From NCBI RefSeq assembly GCF_003610695.1, contig NZ_RAQH01000001.1, positions 558,001-622,000 of the forward strand: 64,000 nt of DNA, given 5' to 3'. The stretch's first letter is position 1; the number at the start of each line of letters is the position of its first letter. The position numbers and the translations under genes were made by a program. A model generated the notes under the pieces. It was given only the letters and a program-made list of their open reading frames with translations, searched no databases and was not told the DNA's origin. The stretch comes from Epilithonimonas arachidiradicis (GTDB lineage: Bacteria > Bacteroidota > Bacteroidia > Flavobacteriales > Weeksellaceae). Positions 46,365 to 54,527 of the stretch are shown one piece after another.

Positions 46365-46867
46365 CTGGTTACTCTTGAAAAATATAGATCAGATTCTTTT
46401 TTTCTGCGATTGATAAGCCCTTGAACAGTTTTTCCGTTGTCTTTTACCCAACGCATAAACTGAACTCTGATATCTGGATCATTCGGATTGGCGTTAACTC
46501 TTTTAAGAAGGGTCGAACCGTTAAAAGCACTTACACCGATATTGTAACAAAAAGATACTAAGGCGTTGAACTGATTTTGCGTAAGGCTTTTTTTGACATT
46601 TTTATTGACGTTGTTTACGTAGAAGTTTAGCGTATTTAAGAACAATTTCTGTTCTCTCTCTTTGGTGATCGTGTCACCAGCTTTTACCTTAGTTCCGTCT
46701 TCATAATAGGTGATACCTCGTCCAATTGTCCAAACGCCTCCTGTATCTTTGTATGCTTTATATTTTACACCTTCGACATCACTGAGAAAGTTCTGTCCGG
46801 AGATGTCAAACATTTTTTGCTTTTCGCCCTCATTGATGAGCTGAATTCCAAAATTTGTTAATAACAT
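46361..46867 (-). CDS. Phage lysozyme, glycoside hydrolase family 24
   Basis: The 168-aa endolysin has the T4-type catalytic Glu-8-Asp-5-Thr motif in VEGVKYKAYKDTGGVWTIGRG at residues ~32-52. LTQNQFNALVSFCYNIG and the terminal GLINRRKKESDLY support it. It cuts the glycan strands of peptidoglycan. It has no signal peptide, so it needs the holin for release. It is directly upstream of the spanin candidate. Confidence 0.92.
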   Translation of the reverse strand: MLLTNFGIQLINEGEKQKMFDISGQNFLSDVEGVKYKAYKDTGGVWTIGRGITYYEDGTKVKAGDTITKEREQKLFLNTLNFYVNNVNKNVKKSLTQNQFNALVSFCYNIGVSAFNGSTLLKRVNANPNDPDIRVQFMRWVKDNGKTVQGLINRRKKESDLYFSRVTR

Positions 46868-47227
46868 TTACTCTGGATTTTGATTTTGCGCTATTTCTGC
46901 TTTTTTAGCATCGTTCAAAGCTTGAATTTTTGCTCCGGAAAGTTTAGAATCTGGATCAGTTCCAAACAATTCTTTGTATTCAGCAGTTGCTTTTTCTTTT
47001 AAAGCTTTCAATTCTGCTGGAGACAATTTTGGCGCATCATCTTTTTTCGCAGGTTGCTCATCACGTGTAAAAGTTTCAACCTCTGGATTATCAGGATCCA
47101 AAGCTTTTGCGTGATTTAAAGCATCACCTTTCTTTAGAAAAATGAAACCATCTGTTGTTCCAAAAACTTCTTTGATGTTAGCATTGGACTCTAAGTAGTC
47201 CAATGCTTTTTGTTTTGTATCTGACAT
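46868..47227 (-). CDS. Small phage head-region protein
   Basis: The 119-aa product begins MSDTKQKALDYLESNANIKE and has a Lys/Glu/Ala-rich helical C-terminus (LKALKEKATAEYKELFGTDP). It lies between the capsid and lysozyme genes. It starts one base before the lysozyme start region. A role as decoration or assembly protein is possible, but no family is recognised. Confidence 0.65.
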   Translation of the reverse strand: MSDTKQKALDYLESNANIKEVFGTTDGFIFLKKGDALNHAKALDPDNPEVETFTRDEQPAKKDDAPKLSPAELKALKEKATAEYKELFGTDPDSKLSGAKIQALNDAKKAEIAQNQNPE

Positions 47228-47243
47228 TGTTAGATTTTAAAGG

Positions 47244-48278
47244 TTAGAGAATAGCTCCGAAGTATTTCGGTGAATTGCTTCTAATTTTACCGTTCAAGGC
47301 TCTTTGTCCCATTGAGAACAAATCAGCCTGCCAGCCAGAATGTTTCAATGTTGGATAGATTTCTACATCTCCAGTACATCTAAATACCTCTGTAGAATCC
47401 CAAATAACAGACGCTTGTTTATCAGTAGCTTCCACTGTAGAGCCCCAAGGCTTTCTCGCACCTGCTGCCGTATAATATGGCGTTTTGGAATAACTGAAAA
47501 TCTTGAAATCGTGAAGAGTTGCTCCTTTCTCAGAGATAATCTCTTTGTATAGCTTTTTGTCCTCTTTTCTGATTCTTGCTTCGTGATCGGCTTGCAGAAT
47601 AACATTCATATTAGACATATCAATATCTAATTTTTTGAAAAATGCACGCATATCGATAAATGCATCGATAACGGAGTCATTTGCGCCTAGATTTAGAATC
47701 TTATTAAATTCGTCATTAGTTGCAGCAGACCAAGCGAAGGCAGTTCTCTGAGCCATATTTTTTGCTAATGCTGCTCTATGTCGATTAAGAACTGATGCTC
47801 TTTTATCATAACTCAATTCAGCTTCTAACAAGTTATTATGGCGTGTTTGTGAAGTTGACCAGATTTGCAACACAACTTCGTGAGGAATATCGGCAATATC
47901 TTGGATTGGCAATTCGTCAGTATTATCTGTAAAGTAATTGAGATGAACGTCCGGGTCTACACCAGCTTCAGCAAGATGTAAAACATTATTATTAACATAA
48001 GCTGATAAATCCTGAGATTGTGCAATAAAAGAAGTGTCTGGTAGTGGCTTTTCTTTGATATCGGCAATCCAAACCTCAGTTTGGAGTCCCTCCATAAGAT
48101 TACCCTTGTACAAAGGCGGCAGGAAGTAGGTAAGTGAAGCGTGACCAACTGTGATGATGGCAGCGGAAACCACCGGATTAAATTGTATATCCGGCATAGC
48201 TTGACCAAAAACAAAGGATGCTGTAAAAGCCAGAATGAAGTTAATGGACAAAGCCAATAATGAAAGTCTCTTTTTCAT
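47244..48278 (-). CDS. Major capsid protein with signal-like N-terminus
   Basis: The 344-aa protein sits after the protease/scaffold gene and has capsid-like content: VVLQIWSTSQTRHNNLLEAE, YDKRASVLNRHRAALAKNMA, MSNMNVILQADHEARI and TDKQASVIWDSTEVFR. Residues 1-26 (MKKRLSLLALSINFILAFTA then SFVFGQA) look like a signal peptide or membrane helix, which is unusual for a capsid. Similar hydrophobic starts occur, as I recall, in some Bacteroidota Mu-like phages. An alternative start at MPDIQFNPVV (codon 28) would remove it. Confidence 0.78.
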   Translation of the reverse strand: MKKRLSLLALSINFILAFTASFVFGQAMPDIQFNPVVSAAIITVGHASLTYFLPPLYKGNLMEGLQTEVWIADIKEKPLPDTSFIAQSQDLSAYVNNNVLHLAEAGVDPDVHLNYFTDNTDELPIQDIADIPHEVVLQIWSTSQTRHNNLLEAELSYDKRASVLNRHRAALAKNMAQRTAFAWSAATNDEFNKILNLGANDSVIDAFIDMRAFFKKLDIDMSNMNVILQADHEARIRKEDKKLYKEIISEKGATLHDFKIFSYSKTPYYTAAGARKPWGSTVEATDKQASVIWDSTEVFRCTGDVEIYPTLKHSGWQADLFSMGQRALNGKIRSNSPKYFGAIL

Positions 48279-48309
48279 AATATTAATAGAGTATTTTTTG
48301 AGTGAGTAA

Positions 48310-48828
48310 TTATTTTTGAGCTGGTGTCCATCTTACACCTTGACCGTAAGCTGCTGAAAGCTGAGCATATTTTACAGGCTCTTCCGCTCTTATTTTTGCC
48401 AACTTAACAGGATCATTTTTTTGCAAATAATCGAAAGATTCTTCGCCGCCTGTGTTGACAGGTGTCTTTTTTCCACCTGCTAAAACAACCGCTTGGATGG
48501 CTGCATTGGTTCCGTCCTTAACATCAGACTCTTCTTTTTCTTCGATGAGTTTGGAAAGCTTCACTTTTTGACCTTCGAAATCCTTTTCGAATAAAGAGAT
48601 TTGCCCTTCTGCAAGATCTTCCGGAATAAGTCCAAGTTTAACAGCTTTGTTTACGATAGTTGTCGCTTCGGATTTTTGAAGTGCAACGTATTTACCTTCC
48701 CATTCAGAAGCTTTATTTTCGGCGTTGGTTTTCGCCAATTTCAATTCGGTTACTGTATTTAACAGTTCAGATTCGCTAGTATCAGCAGGCTTTCCCAAAG
48801 CTAAAGCGATTGTTTTTAGTTCTGACAT
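48310..48828 (-). CDS. Nested scaffold protein from internal start
   Basis: An in-frame ATG at 48828 gives MSELKTIALALGKPADTSES and a 172-aa product equal to the scaffold half of the protease gene. It is preceded by an A-rich stretch ending TTATA, a leader typical of Bacteroidetes start sites. Nested scaffold genes of this kind are known in lambda and Mu. Expression is inferred. Confidence 0.55.
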   Translation of the reverse strand: MSELKTIALALGKPADTSESELLNTVTELKLAKTNAENKASEWEGKYVALQKSEATTIVNKAVKLGLIPEDLAEGQISLFEKDFEGQKVKLSKLIEEKEESDVKDGTNAAIQAVVLAGGKKTPVNTGGEESFDYLQKNDPVKLAKIRAEEPVKYAQLSAAYGQGVRWTPAQK

Positions 48829-49299
48829 TATAATTTTTTTTTGATTTAAGAGTTTAATTTTTGGAGTAGAACCACCAGATGAAAGTCTGATTGCGTCATC
48901 ATTTCCACCGATATCAACAATTGAGATTTCTATCAGCTTACATTTGGTAATAGTTTCATATTTCTGCCCTGGCATTGCTAATGCTGGATCGGAGCTAGCC
49001 TCAATAACATCTGCATACATTGAACACATACGGATAAAGTCACCTTTAACCTTTTTCTCAATTTTCGCTGCAAAGTCATTTTCCGTATCAAAAGTGATGT
49101 ATGCTAAAAGCTGATCGCCTTCTTTTGCCAATCTTGCACGTCCTATCACTTCATCACCTGTCGGTTTATAGTCCGGGCGCTGGTGCATAAACAATACAAC
49201 CGGATTTCTTTCGTATTGTGTAGTCTCTATGCCTTCCGTGATAATTCTGTATCCGTAAGAGTTTACATTTTCAGTGTTTACTATGAACTTATATTCCAT
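48310..49299 (-). CDS. Prohead protease with C-terminal scaffold
   Basis: The 329-aa protein begins as an HK97-type/U35 prohead protease: GIETTQYERNPVVLFMHQRP (catalytic His), FIRMCSMYADVI, and the catalytic Ser in LIEISIVDIGGND. Residues ~158-329 are a helical, charged scaffold (LKLAKTNAENKASEWEGKYV). The fused plan matches Mu gpI with nested gpZ. It should cleave itself and scaffold inside the prohead. It is transcribed away from the plus-strand head operon. Confidence 0.82.
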   Translation of the reverse strand: MEYKFIVNTENVNSYGYRIITEGIETTQYERNPVVLFMHQRPDYKPTGDEVIGRARLAKEGDQLLAYITFDTENDFAAKIEKKVKGDFIRMCSMYADVIEASSDPALAMPGQKYETITKCKLIEISIVDIGGNDDAIRLSSGGSTPKIKLLNQKKIIMSELKTIALALGKPADTSESELLNTVTELKLAKTNAENKASEWEGKYVALQKSEATTIVNKAVKLGLIPEDLAEGQISLFEKDFEGQKVKLSKLIEEKEESDVKDGTNAAIQAVVLAGGKKTPVNTGGEESFDYLQKNDPVKLAKIRAEEPVKYAQLSAAYGQGVRWTPAQK

Positions 49300-49373
49300 T
49301 TAATTCTGTGAGCTTTCACTCTTATTGTGATGACAAAATTGAATGATTTCAACACTGAAAAAAAATCGTATTA

Positions 49374-49436
49374 CAATGGTTTCCAATATTTTGGCAATGA
49401 TTTCCAACAGTTTGGCAATGGTTGTTTCCTAAATTT
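49374..49436. promoter_or_regulatory. Three 21-bp iterons between divergent phage operons
   Basis: CAATGGTTTCCAATATTTTGG (49374), CAATGATTTCCAACAGTTTGG (49395) and a degenerate CAATGGTTGTTTCC (49416) repeat every 21 bases, two helical turns. They fill the region just before the plus-strand late operon and opposite the protease operon. They may bind a late activator or repressor. Confidence 0.6.
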
Positions 49437-49439
49437 CTT

Positions 49440-49754
49440 ATGACATATATAGAAGCGAATTTTGTGGATATGAAAGACTTAAAGTTCACGGATGATCTGG
49501 AAATAAAAGACGGCGATTTCGTTATTGATGATTCCGACAATCAGCATCAGAAACACATTCTTATGGCTTACAAAGGCGAATACAAACAATATCCGGAAAT
49601 AGGTGTCGGGATAGATCAGATGTTGAATGAAGATGACATTACACCTATCCTGATAGAAGCAAAGAAAAATCTACAGTATGACGGTGTTGATGTGAAAAAC
49701 GTCTATTTCACAGATGAAGGCAAATTAAAAGTTGACGGAAAATATAAAAGCTAA
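49440..49754 (+). CDS. Baseplate wedge protein, gp25/Mu gp46-like
   Basis: Start at ATG 49440 (MTYIEANFVDMKDLKFTDDL); an ATG at 49470 is an alternative and an in-frame TTG at 49422 lies in an iteron. The ~104-aa product has the gp25/gpW pattern: GDFVIDDSDNQHQKHILMAY, then QYPEIGVGIDQMLNEDD and IEAKKNLQYDGVDVKNVY. Such proteins are wedge components of contractile baseplates. It is odd that it is first in the plus-strand DNA-packaging operon, away from the other baseplate genes. Its last base overlaps the next start. Confidence 0.68.
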   Translation: MTYIEANFVDMKDLKFTDDLEIKDGDFVIDDSDNQHQKHILMAYKGEYKQYPEIGVGIDQMLNEDDITPILIEAKKNLQYDGVDVKNVYFTDEGKLKVDGKYKS

Positions 49755-50275
49755 TGGCAAAGAAAAAAGTTATAGACGTTCAAACGGTTGACACAGAAGA
49801 TGTCAAACAACAGGGCAGAATGCGTAATGCGGAAAGAGATCGTAAGATAAAAGATGCTGAGGCTTTGTATATCCGAGGCTTTTCTCTTCAATCTATTTCA
49901 GAGTTTGAAACAATTCAGGTTGGTGTAAAAACATTAACAAGTTGGAAAAAAACTCATAATTGGGATGAAAAGAAACAGCTTGAAAATATTTCACCTAATG
50001 AAATCAAAGGAATGATCCGTGCTAATGTTGCAGCTATCAAGTCAGGAAAGCAAATGATCTATAAGCCGGATGATATTTCAAAACTGGCAGCTGCTTGGGA
50101 TAAAATGGACGATAATAAAAAGAAGGCGGTTTATTCAATGGAAGCTTTTGACTCCTTTATCGATTGGTTTACAGATATCGTCGCTAAATCTACCGGGAAC
50201 AAAAGAGAAACAAATCTCCAAACGCTTAAACTTATTCGTACACTTCAGGACAATTATATTGAAACTCTAATTTAG
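49754..50275 (+). CDS. Small terminase subunit, Mu gp27/DUF1804-like
   Basis: The 173-aa protein has an N-terminal helix-turn-helix (AEALYIRGFSLQSISEFETI, LTSWKKTHNWDEKKQLENI), typical of DUF1804 and other small terminases that recognise packaging DNA. The C-terminal half is helical. It abuts the large terminase gene. In Mu the homologous pair starts headful packaging from the phage end. Confidence 0.8.
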   Translation: MAKKKVIDVQTVDTEDVKQQGRMRNAERDRKIKDAEALYIRGFSLQSISEFETIQVGVKTLTSWKKTHNWDEKKQLENISPNEIKGMIRANVAAIKSGKQMIYKPDDISKLAAAWDKMDDNKKKAVYSMEAFDSFIDWFTDIVAKSTGNKRETNLQTLKLIRTLQDNYIETLI

Positions 50276-51829
50276 ATGACAGCTACAGAATTTAAAACCG
50301 CTCTGGAAAATTTCAAGCTGAAATCGAAAATGATTAAAGAGCTTACTTTCAATTCTATTGTGGCGGAAACGTCAGAACAACAGGAAGAGCGGATCAAATT
50401 TTTATTGAAACCGGAGAATTACACAAAATTCTTTGATTATTATTTTGGCGTTGGAGTGTCACTGTCGTTGGCAGATGCTCCTTGTGCCGATTTTCATCAA
50501 TCTTCTTATGAAAGAATCTTTGATGATCCGTTTGTTGTACAATTAAGAAAATGGTATCGTGGTTCTGCAAAATCAATACACACTAATGTAGGTAACATTT
50601 GCCATCTTAAGGAAAATAATGAAGTTTATTTTGGTCTTCTGGTTGGCAGAAATCAGGACTTTGCGAATTTGTTACTTTCAGATTTACAAACACATTTACA
50701 ATATAATGAAAAGTATATCAAAGATTTTGGTATGCAGGTCAATTATGGAAATTGGTCTGATGGTGAATTTCAAACCAATGATGGGAGAATATTTAAAGGC
50801 CTAGGATTAAACCAACCTTTTAGAGGTCTAAGATTAGGAGCGCACAGAATTGATTTTGCGTCAATTGATGACTGCGAGGATAGAAAGCAAGCAAAAAACC
50901 AAATCCTAATCCAAGAAAACACAGAAAAAGTAACTGGTGATTTAGGAAAAGCTTTTCATTTGAGACGTGGTAGAATGGTAGTTCCTAACAACTACATTGT
51001 GAAAAATGGTCTGATTGATGGAATAAAAGAAGCTTATAAAAATTCAATCCATTTTGACGAAAGCATTGTCAATCTTTCAGATGAGAAAGGAAATCCGAGT
51101 TGGCATCAAAGATTATCAAAACAAGATGTAATTACAATCAACAAAAAAACCGATTACTACACTTCACAAAGAGAAGATTACAACAACCCTATAGAAAAGG
51201 GTAAACTTTTTAAAGCGGAGTGGCTCAAATATGTAGATGTTCCGACGGAAACTATTTGGGATGGTGTTATTGCTCACTGGGATTTGTCCTATACCAGAAA
51301 TGGAGATTTTAAAGCCTGCGCAGTTGTAGGCTTCAAAGCTGGGAAGGCTTATATACTTGATGTTTTTTGCCGGCAATGTGACTTACCCGAAGCGATGGAA
51401 TGGCATTACGCCAAAATGCGAGAATACGCAATGAAAGGTGTTTCAATTCTTTCATTCTATGATGCAACTGTATCACAAGCCGCTATTTTTCAAACGGCTT
51501 GGCTTTCGGCAGCCGAAAGAGAAAGATTTGCATCAGTGCCTTTACCTAATCACCAAAATTCTGATAAGCATATCCGGATTGAAGCAACATTGACAGATGT
51601 TTTTTTCAATAAACTTTTAGCTATTAAAAAAGAACTGAAGGATACCAGTGATTGGGAAACTGCTCAGGAGCAAATATTATCATTTGAAAAAGGCACTAAG
51701 GCACACGACGACTTTCCAGATACATTGGAGAATGCCGTAAGACTTGGAAGGACTTATTTCGGTTATTCTGATAATCAAAGTACATCAAGCAAACCAATGA
51801 TCGGCAAAAAGAAAAGGAGAAGAATATGA
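50276..51829 (+). CDS. Large terminase subunit, Mu gp28-like
   Basis: The 517-aa packaging motor has an N-terminal ATPase with the Walker-A-like segment RKWYRGSAKS near 96-105, FGLLVGRNQDFANLLL and the acidic motif RIDFASIDDCED. A C-terminal RNase H-like nuclease follows (GVIAHWDLSYTRNGDFKACA, AVVGFKAGKAYILDVFCRQ). It ends with the Lys/Arg tail GKKKRRRI. The start codon follows the small-subunit stop directly, and the end overlaps the next gene by four bases. Confidence 0.88.
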   Translation: MTATEFKTALENFKLKSKMIKELTFNSIVAETSEQQEERIKFLLKPENYTKFFDYYFGVGVSLSLADAPCADFHQSSYERIFDDPFVVQLRKWYRGSAKSIHTNVGNICHLKENNEVYFGLLVGRNQDFANLLLSDLQTHLQYNEKYIKDFGMQVNYGNWSDGEFQTNDGRIFKGLGLNQPFRGLRLGAHRIDFASIDDCEDRKQAKNQILIQENTEKVTGDLGKAFHLRRGRMVVPNNYIVKNGLIDGIKEAYKNSIHFDESIVNLSDEKGNPSWHQRLSKQDVITINKKTDYYTSQREDYNNPIEKGKLFKAEWLKYVDVPTETIWDGVIAHWDLSYTRNGDFKACAVVGFKAGKAYILDVFCRQCDLPEAMEWHYAKMREYAMKGVSILSFYDATVSQAAIFQTAWLSAAERERFASVPLPNHQNSDKHIRIEATLTDVFFNKLLAIKKELKDTSDWETAQEQILSFEKGTKAHDDFPDTLENAVRLGRTYFGYSDNQSTSSKPMIGKKKRRRI

Positions 51830-52302
51830 CACCAAGAAAAGAATTATTTATTGCGGTCAAAGATGCTTTGAAAACCATTCCACAATTGGAATATGTTGAT
51901 TTGTACCGCAAACAGTTTGAAAATGACGGAAAGGATTTCGGTCAATATTACACAGCTGCTTTAATACGTCTTTCATCAATCAAGTATGAAACGATGACCG
52001 AACAAAATCAGGAAGGAAATACACTGATTGATGTAATCTTTTATTGTAAAGACGGTTGGATGCATCAGCACAACAAAACTACAGATCCTAATGATGGTTT
52101 GACAGAAATTGACTTATTGGACGCTATTGCCGAAAAACTACAATTCCTGAAAGGTGAACAATTCAAACCATTGCACCAGACAGAAGACGAAACGGAAGAT
52201 ATCTCAATGAGTCCGATGATGAGTTACAGACAATCTTTCAAAACAATGATTTACCGTCGCCTGAGTCCAAAATACCACAACCAAAAATTAAATCTTTCTT
52301 AG
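51826..52302 (+). CDS. Head-tail junction protein candidate
   Basis: The 158-aa product (MTPRKELFIAVKDALKTIPQ) overlaps the terminase by ATGA. It shows LIDVIFYCKDGWMHQ and AIAEKLQFLKGEQFKPL, followed by a beta-rich end MSYRQSFKTMIYRRLSP. Size and position suit a head-tail completion or tail-terminator protein. No exact family is known to me. Confidence 0.6.
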   Translation: MTPRKELFIAVKDALKTIPQLEYVDLYRKQFENDGKDFGQYYTAALIRLSSIKYETMTEQNQEGNTLIDVIFYCKDGWMHQHNKTTDPNDGLTEIDLLDAIAEKLQFLKGEQFKPLHQTEDETEDISMSPMMSYRQSFKTMIYRRLSPKYHNQKLNLS

Positions 52303-52304
52303 TT

Positions 52305-52733
52305 ATGCCATTTCTAGTTAAAGCCGAATTAAATACCGTTTCAACAATCGAAATCATTGACCTTATCACAAACAGTGATGATGAAATTGTTAAAAATATA
52401 ATCGAAGAATGCATCGATGTAATGATTACTTATCTGGGAAGCTACTATAATATGGATGAGGTTTTTTCCCAAGAAGGTAATGATCGAAACAAAACGCTTC
52501 TTAAATATCTCAAGGCTTTGGTCATTTATGAAATACCAAAACGTAGAGGAAAGCGAGTTCCCAAGGATGAAGCGGATGATTATAATGAAGCTATGAACTG
52601 GCTGGAAAAAATTGCTGCCGGAGAAATGAAGGCAAATCTACCTCCAAAAAAAGAAATCGGTGACGACGGCAAAGAAAAAGAAGTCGGCTTTTATAAACTA
52701 AAAAGTAACAAAACCTATAGAAACCACTGGTAA
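52305..52733 (+). CDS. Head-tail connector, DUF1320/Mu gp36-like
   Basis: The 142-aa protein has the pattern of DUF1320 connectors: VDVMITYLGSYYNMDEVFSQ-like helix start, LLKYLKALVIYEIPKRRGKR, DDYNEAMNWLEKIAAGEM. These form the ring below the portal. It ends KSNKTYRNHW and its last base overlaps the next ATG. Confidence 0.7.
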   Translation: MPFLVKAELNTVSTIEIIDLITNSDDEIVKNIIEECIDVMITYLGSYYNMDEVFSQEGNDRNKTLLKYLKALVIYEIPKRRGKRVPKDEADDYNEAMNWLEKIAAGEMKANLPPKKEIGDDGKEKEVGFYKLKSNKTYRNHW

Positions 52734-53221
52734 TGGCTGGACTGGATGATCTTCAAAATCTACTCAACAAAGCGATGCAAGTCATTCCGGATAAACTTCC
52801 TATCATCATAGAAGTTGAAGGTCTGAATTTCATTAAAGGAAACTTCCGGGCGCAGGGTTTTGTTGACGGAACAAAAAAGGCGTGGAAAAAGAGACAAACC
52901 GAAAGAGACGGCAGGGATTTGACCAGATACAAAACAAACCGGGTTGGCGCTGCCGGAAGTCTCAACAAATTCGGGCAACGTGAACAGGGGCGAGCGATTC
53001 TCGTTGGACACGACACAGGCGGTGATAAATTAATTAATTCCATTCGTGCCAGAAGAAACCGGCAACGTGTCACATTCTACACTTACAAAAAATACGGTCA
53101 AAGACATAATGAAGGATTGGACGGAATGCCAAAACGTCAATTTATGGGAATGTCCAAAACACTAGAGAACAATATCAAAAAAAAACTAATCAAGGAGCTG
53201 GATAAAGCTCTGAAAAAGTAA
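52733..53221 (+). CDS. Virion morphogenesis protein (tail completion, Mu gpG-like)
   Basis: The 162-aa basic protein begins MAGLDDLQNLLNKAMQVIPD. It then shows NFRAQGFVDGTKKAWKKRQT, GAAGSLNKFGQREQGRAILV and a C-terminal YGQRHNEGLDGMPKRQFMG. This is the phage virion morphogenesis (gpS/HK97 gp10-type) pattern. It acts in completing head or tail joining. It is placed between connector and portal genes. Confidence 0.78.
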   Translation: MAGLDDLQNLLNKAMQVIPDKLPIIIEVEGLNFIKGNFRAQGFVDGTKKAWKKRQTERDGRDLTRYKTNRVGAAGSLNKFGQREQGRAILVGHDTGGDKLINSIRARRNRQRVTFYTYKKYGQRHNEGLDGMPKRQFMGMSKTLENNIKKKLIKELDKALKK

Positions 53222-53232
53222 ACATAAAATTT

Positions 53233-54459
53233 ATGAAATTTCATCAGACTGCTACTATCGGAGGTAACTTGTTCAATAGCGCAATTAAGCTTTCCGGAGG
53301 CGATAGAAATAATGTTGAGAAGGTTACCAAGTTTATGGTGGATCAGATCAAGCGTTCGAGACAATTGTGGAGAAAAGAGATTAACCACTGGCAGGCAGCA
53401 AGGCTCTCACGCTACAATGTAGAGATGCCGAGAACATGGCAAATGCAGGAGGTTTATGATGACGTGATGCTGGATGGTCATCTTACTGGTATCACCGAAA
53501 ACCGTACACTTAGAACTACAAACAAAGAGTTTATTTTTGTCAATAAGGAAGGCAAAAAAGATGATACCTGCACAGAATACATCAAAGATAAACCGTGGTT
53601 TGAAACAATATTGGAAGAAACTCATAAATCAACTTACAGAGGTTATTCCCTTCTTTGGTTGAAGGATTACAAGAAAGGACAAATTAATGACGTTGAACTC
53701 ATCGACCGCCGTCTCGTGGTTCCGGAGCTTGGAATGCTTCTTTCTGAGTTTGAACTAAACAAAGGTCTTTATTACAAAGATTTATTTCCGACACTGATCT
53801 ATTGCCAGATGTATGATCCTGTTGGATTGTTAGAGAAAGCAGCGCCTTATACGATTCTCAAACGACATTCCTGGGGAAGCTGGGACGAATTCGAGGAATT
53901 ATTCGGCATTCCGATCAGGATTGCAAAGGTTGCTTCTCAGTCTGAGGCTGTAAAAAAAGAAGTAGCTGGGTGGCTAGAAGAAATGGGTTCCGCTGCTTAT
54001 GGTGTTTTTCCAATCGGGACAGAAGTTGAGATAAAAGAAAATACTAAAGCCGATGCCTTCAATGTGTTTTATCAAAAAATTAAGGCTTTGGATGCTGAGC
54101 TTTCCAAACTGGTTTTGCATCAGACAATGACCACCGAAAACGGAGCCAGCAAAGCACAGGGAAATGTTCACGAGAATACTTTGAAAGAGCTTATTTTCGG
54201 AGATGAAAAGAAAATACTTTCAATCCTAAATCATCAGATTGTTCCTGCAATGAGAGCCATAGGATATAATATTCCTGAAGGGTTTAAAATAACCGTTTCT
54301 CAGACCAAAGACCCGAACGAGCAGATCAAGATAGACAAAGAACTGATGAATGCTGGAATCGTTCTTAAACAAAGTTATCTCGAAGAAACTTACGGTTCTG
54401 AAATCGAAAGTATGCCAGAATCCGGAAAGAAAAAGGAGCCAGCTCAGGGAAAGCTTTAA
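53233..54459 (+). CDS. Portal protein, DUF935/Mu gp29-like
   Basis: The 408-aa protein fits the DUF935 portal family. It has KRSRQLWRKEINHWQAARLS, TGITENRTLRTTNKEFIFVN, LLWLKDYKKGQINDVELIDR, and HSWGSWDEFEELFGIPIRIA, a very conserved core. LHQTMTTENGASKAQGNVHE follows. The portal dodecamer is the DNA entry channel. The stop is 69 bases before the first safe start of the next gene. Confidence 0.87.
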   Translation: MKFHQTATIGGNLFNSAIKLSGGDRNNVEKVTKFMVDQIKRSRQLWRKEINHWQAARLSRYNVEMPRTWQMQEVYDDVMLDGHLTGITENRTLRTTNKEFIFVNKEGKKDDTCTEYIKDKPWFETILEETHKSTYRGYSLLWLKDYKKGQINDVELIDRRLVVPELGMLLSEFELNKGLYYKDLFPTLIYCQMYDPVGLLEKAAPYTILKRHSWGSWDEFEELFGIPIRIAKVASQSEAVKKEVAGWLEEMGSAAYGVFPIGTEVEIKENTKADAFNVFYQKIKALDAELSKLVLHQTMTTENGASKAQGNVHENTLKELIFGDEKKILSILNHQIVPAMRAIGYNIPEGFKITVSQTKDPNEQIKIDKELMNAGIVLKQSYLEETYGSEIESMPESGKKKEPAQGKL

Positions 54460-54527
54460 GCCTGCTCAAACTCCATTACAAATCCAAATGCAATCACGAA
54501 CCGGTTAAGCTGGTCGCTGATTTCAGT

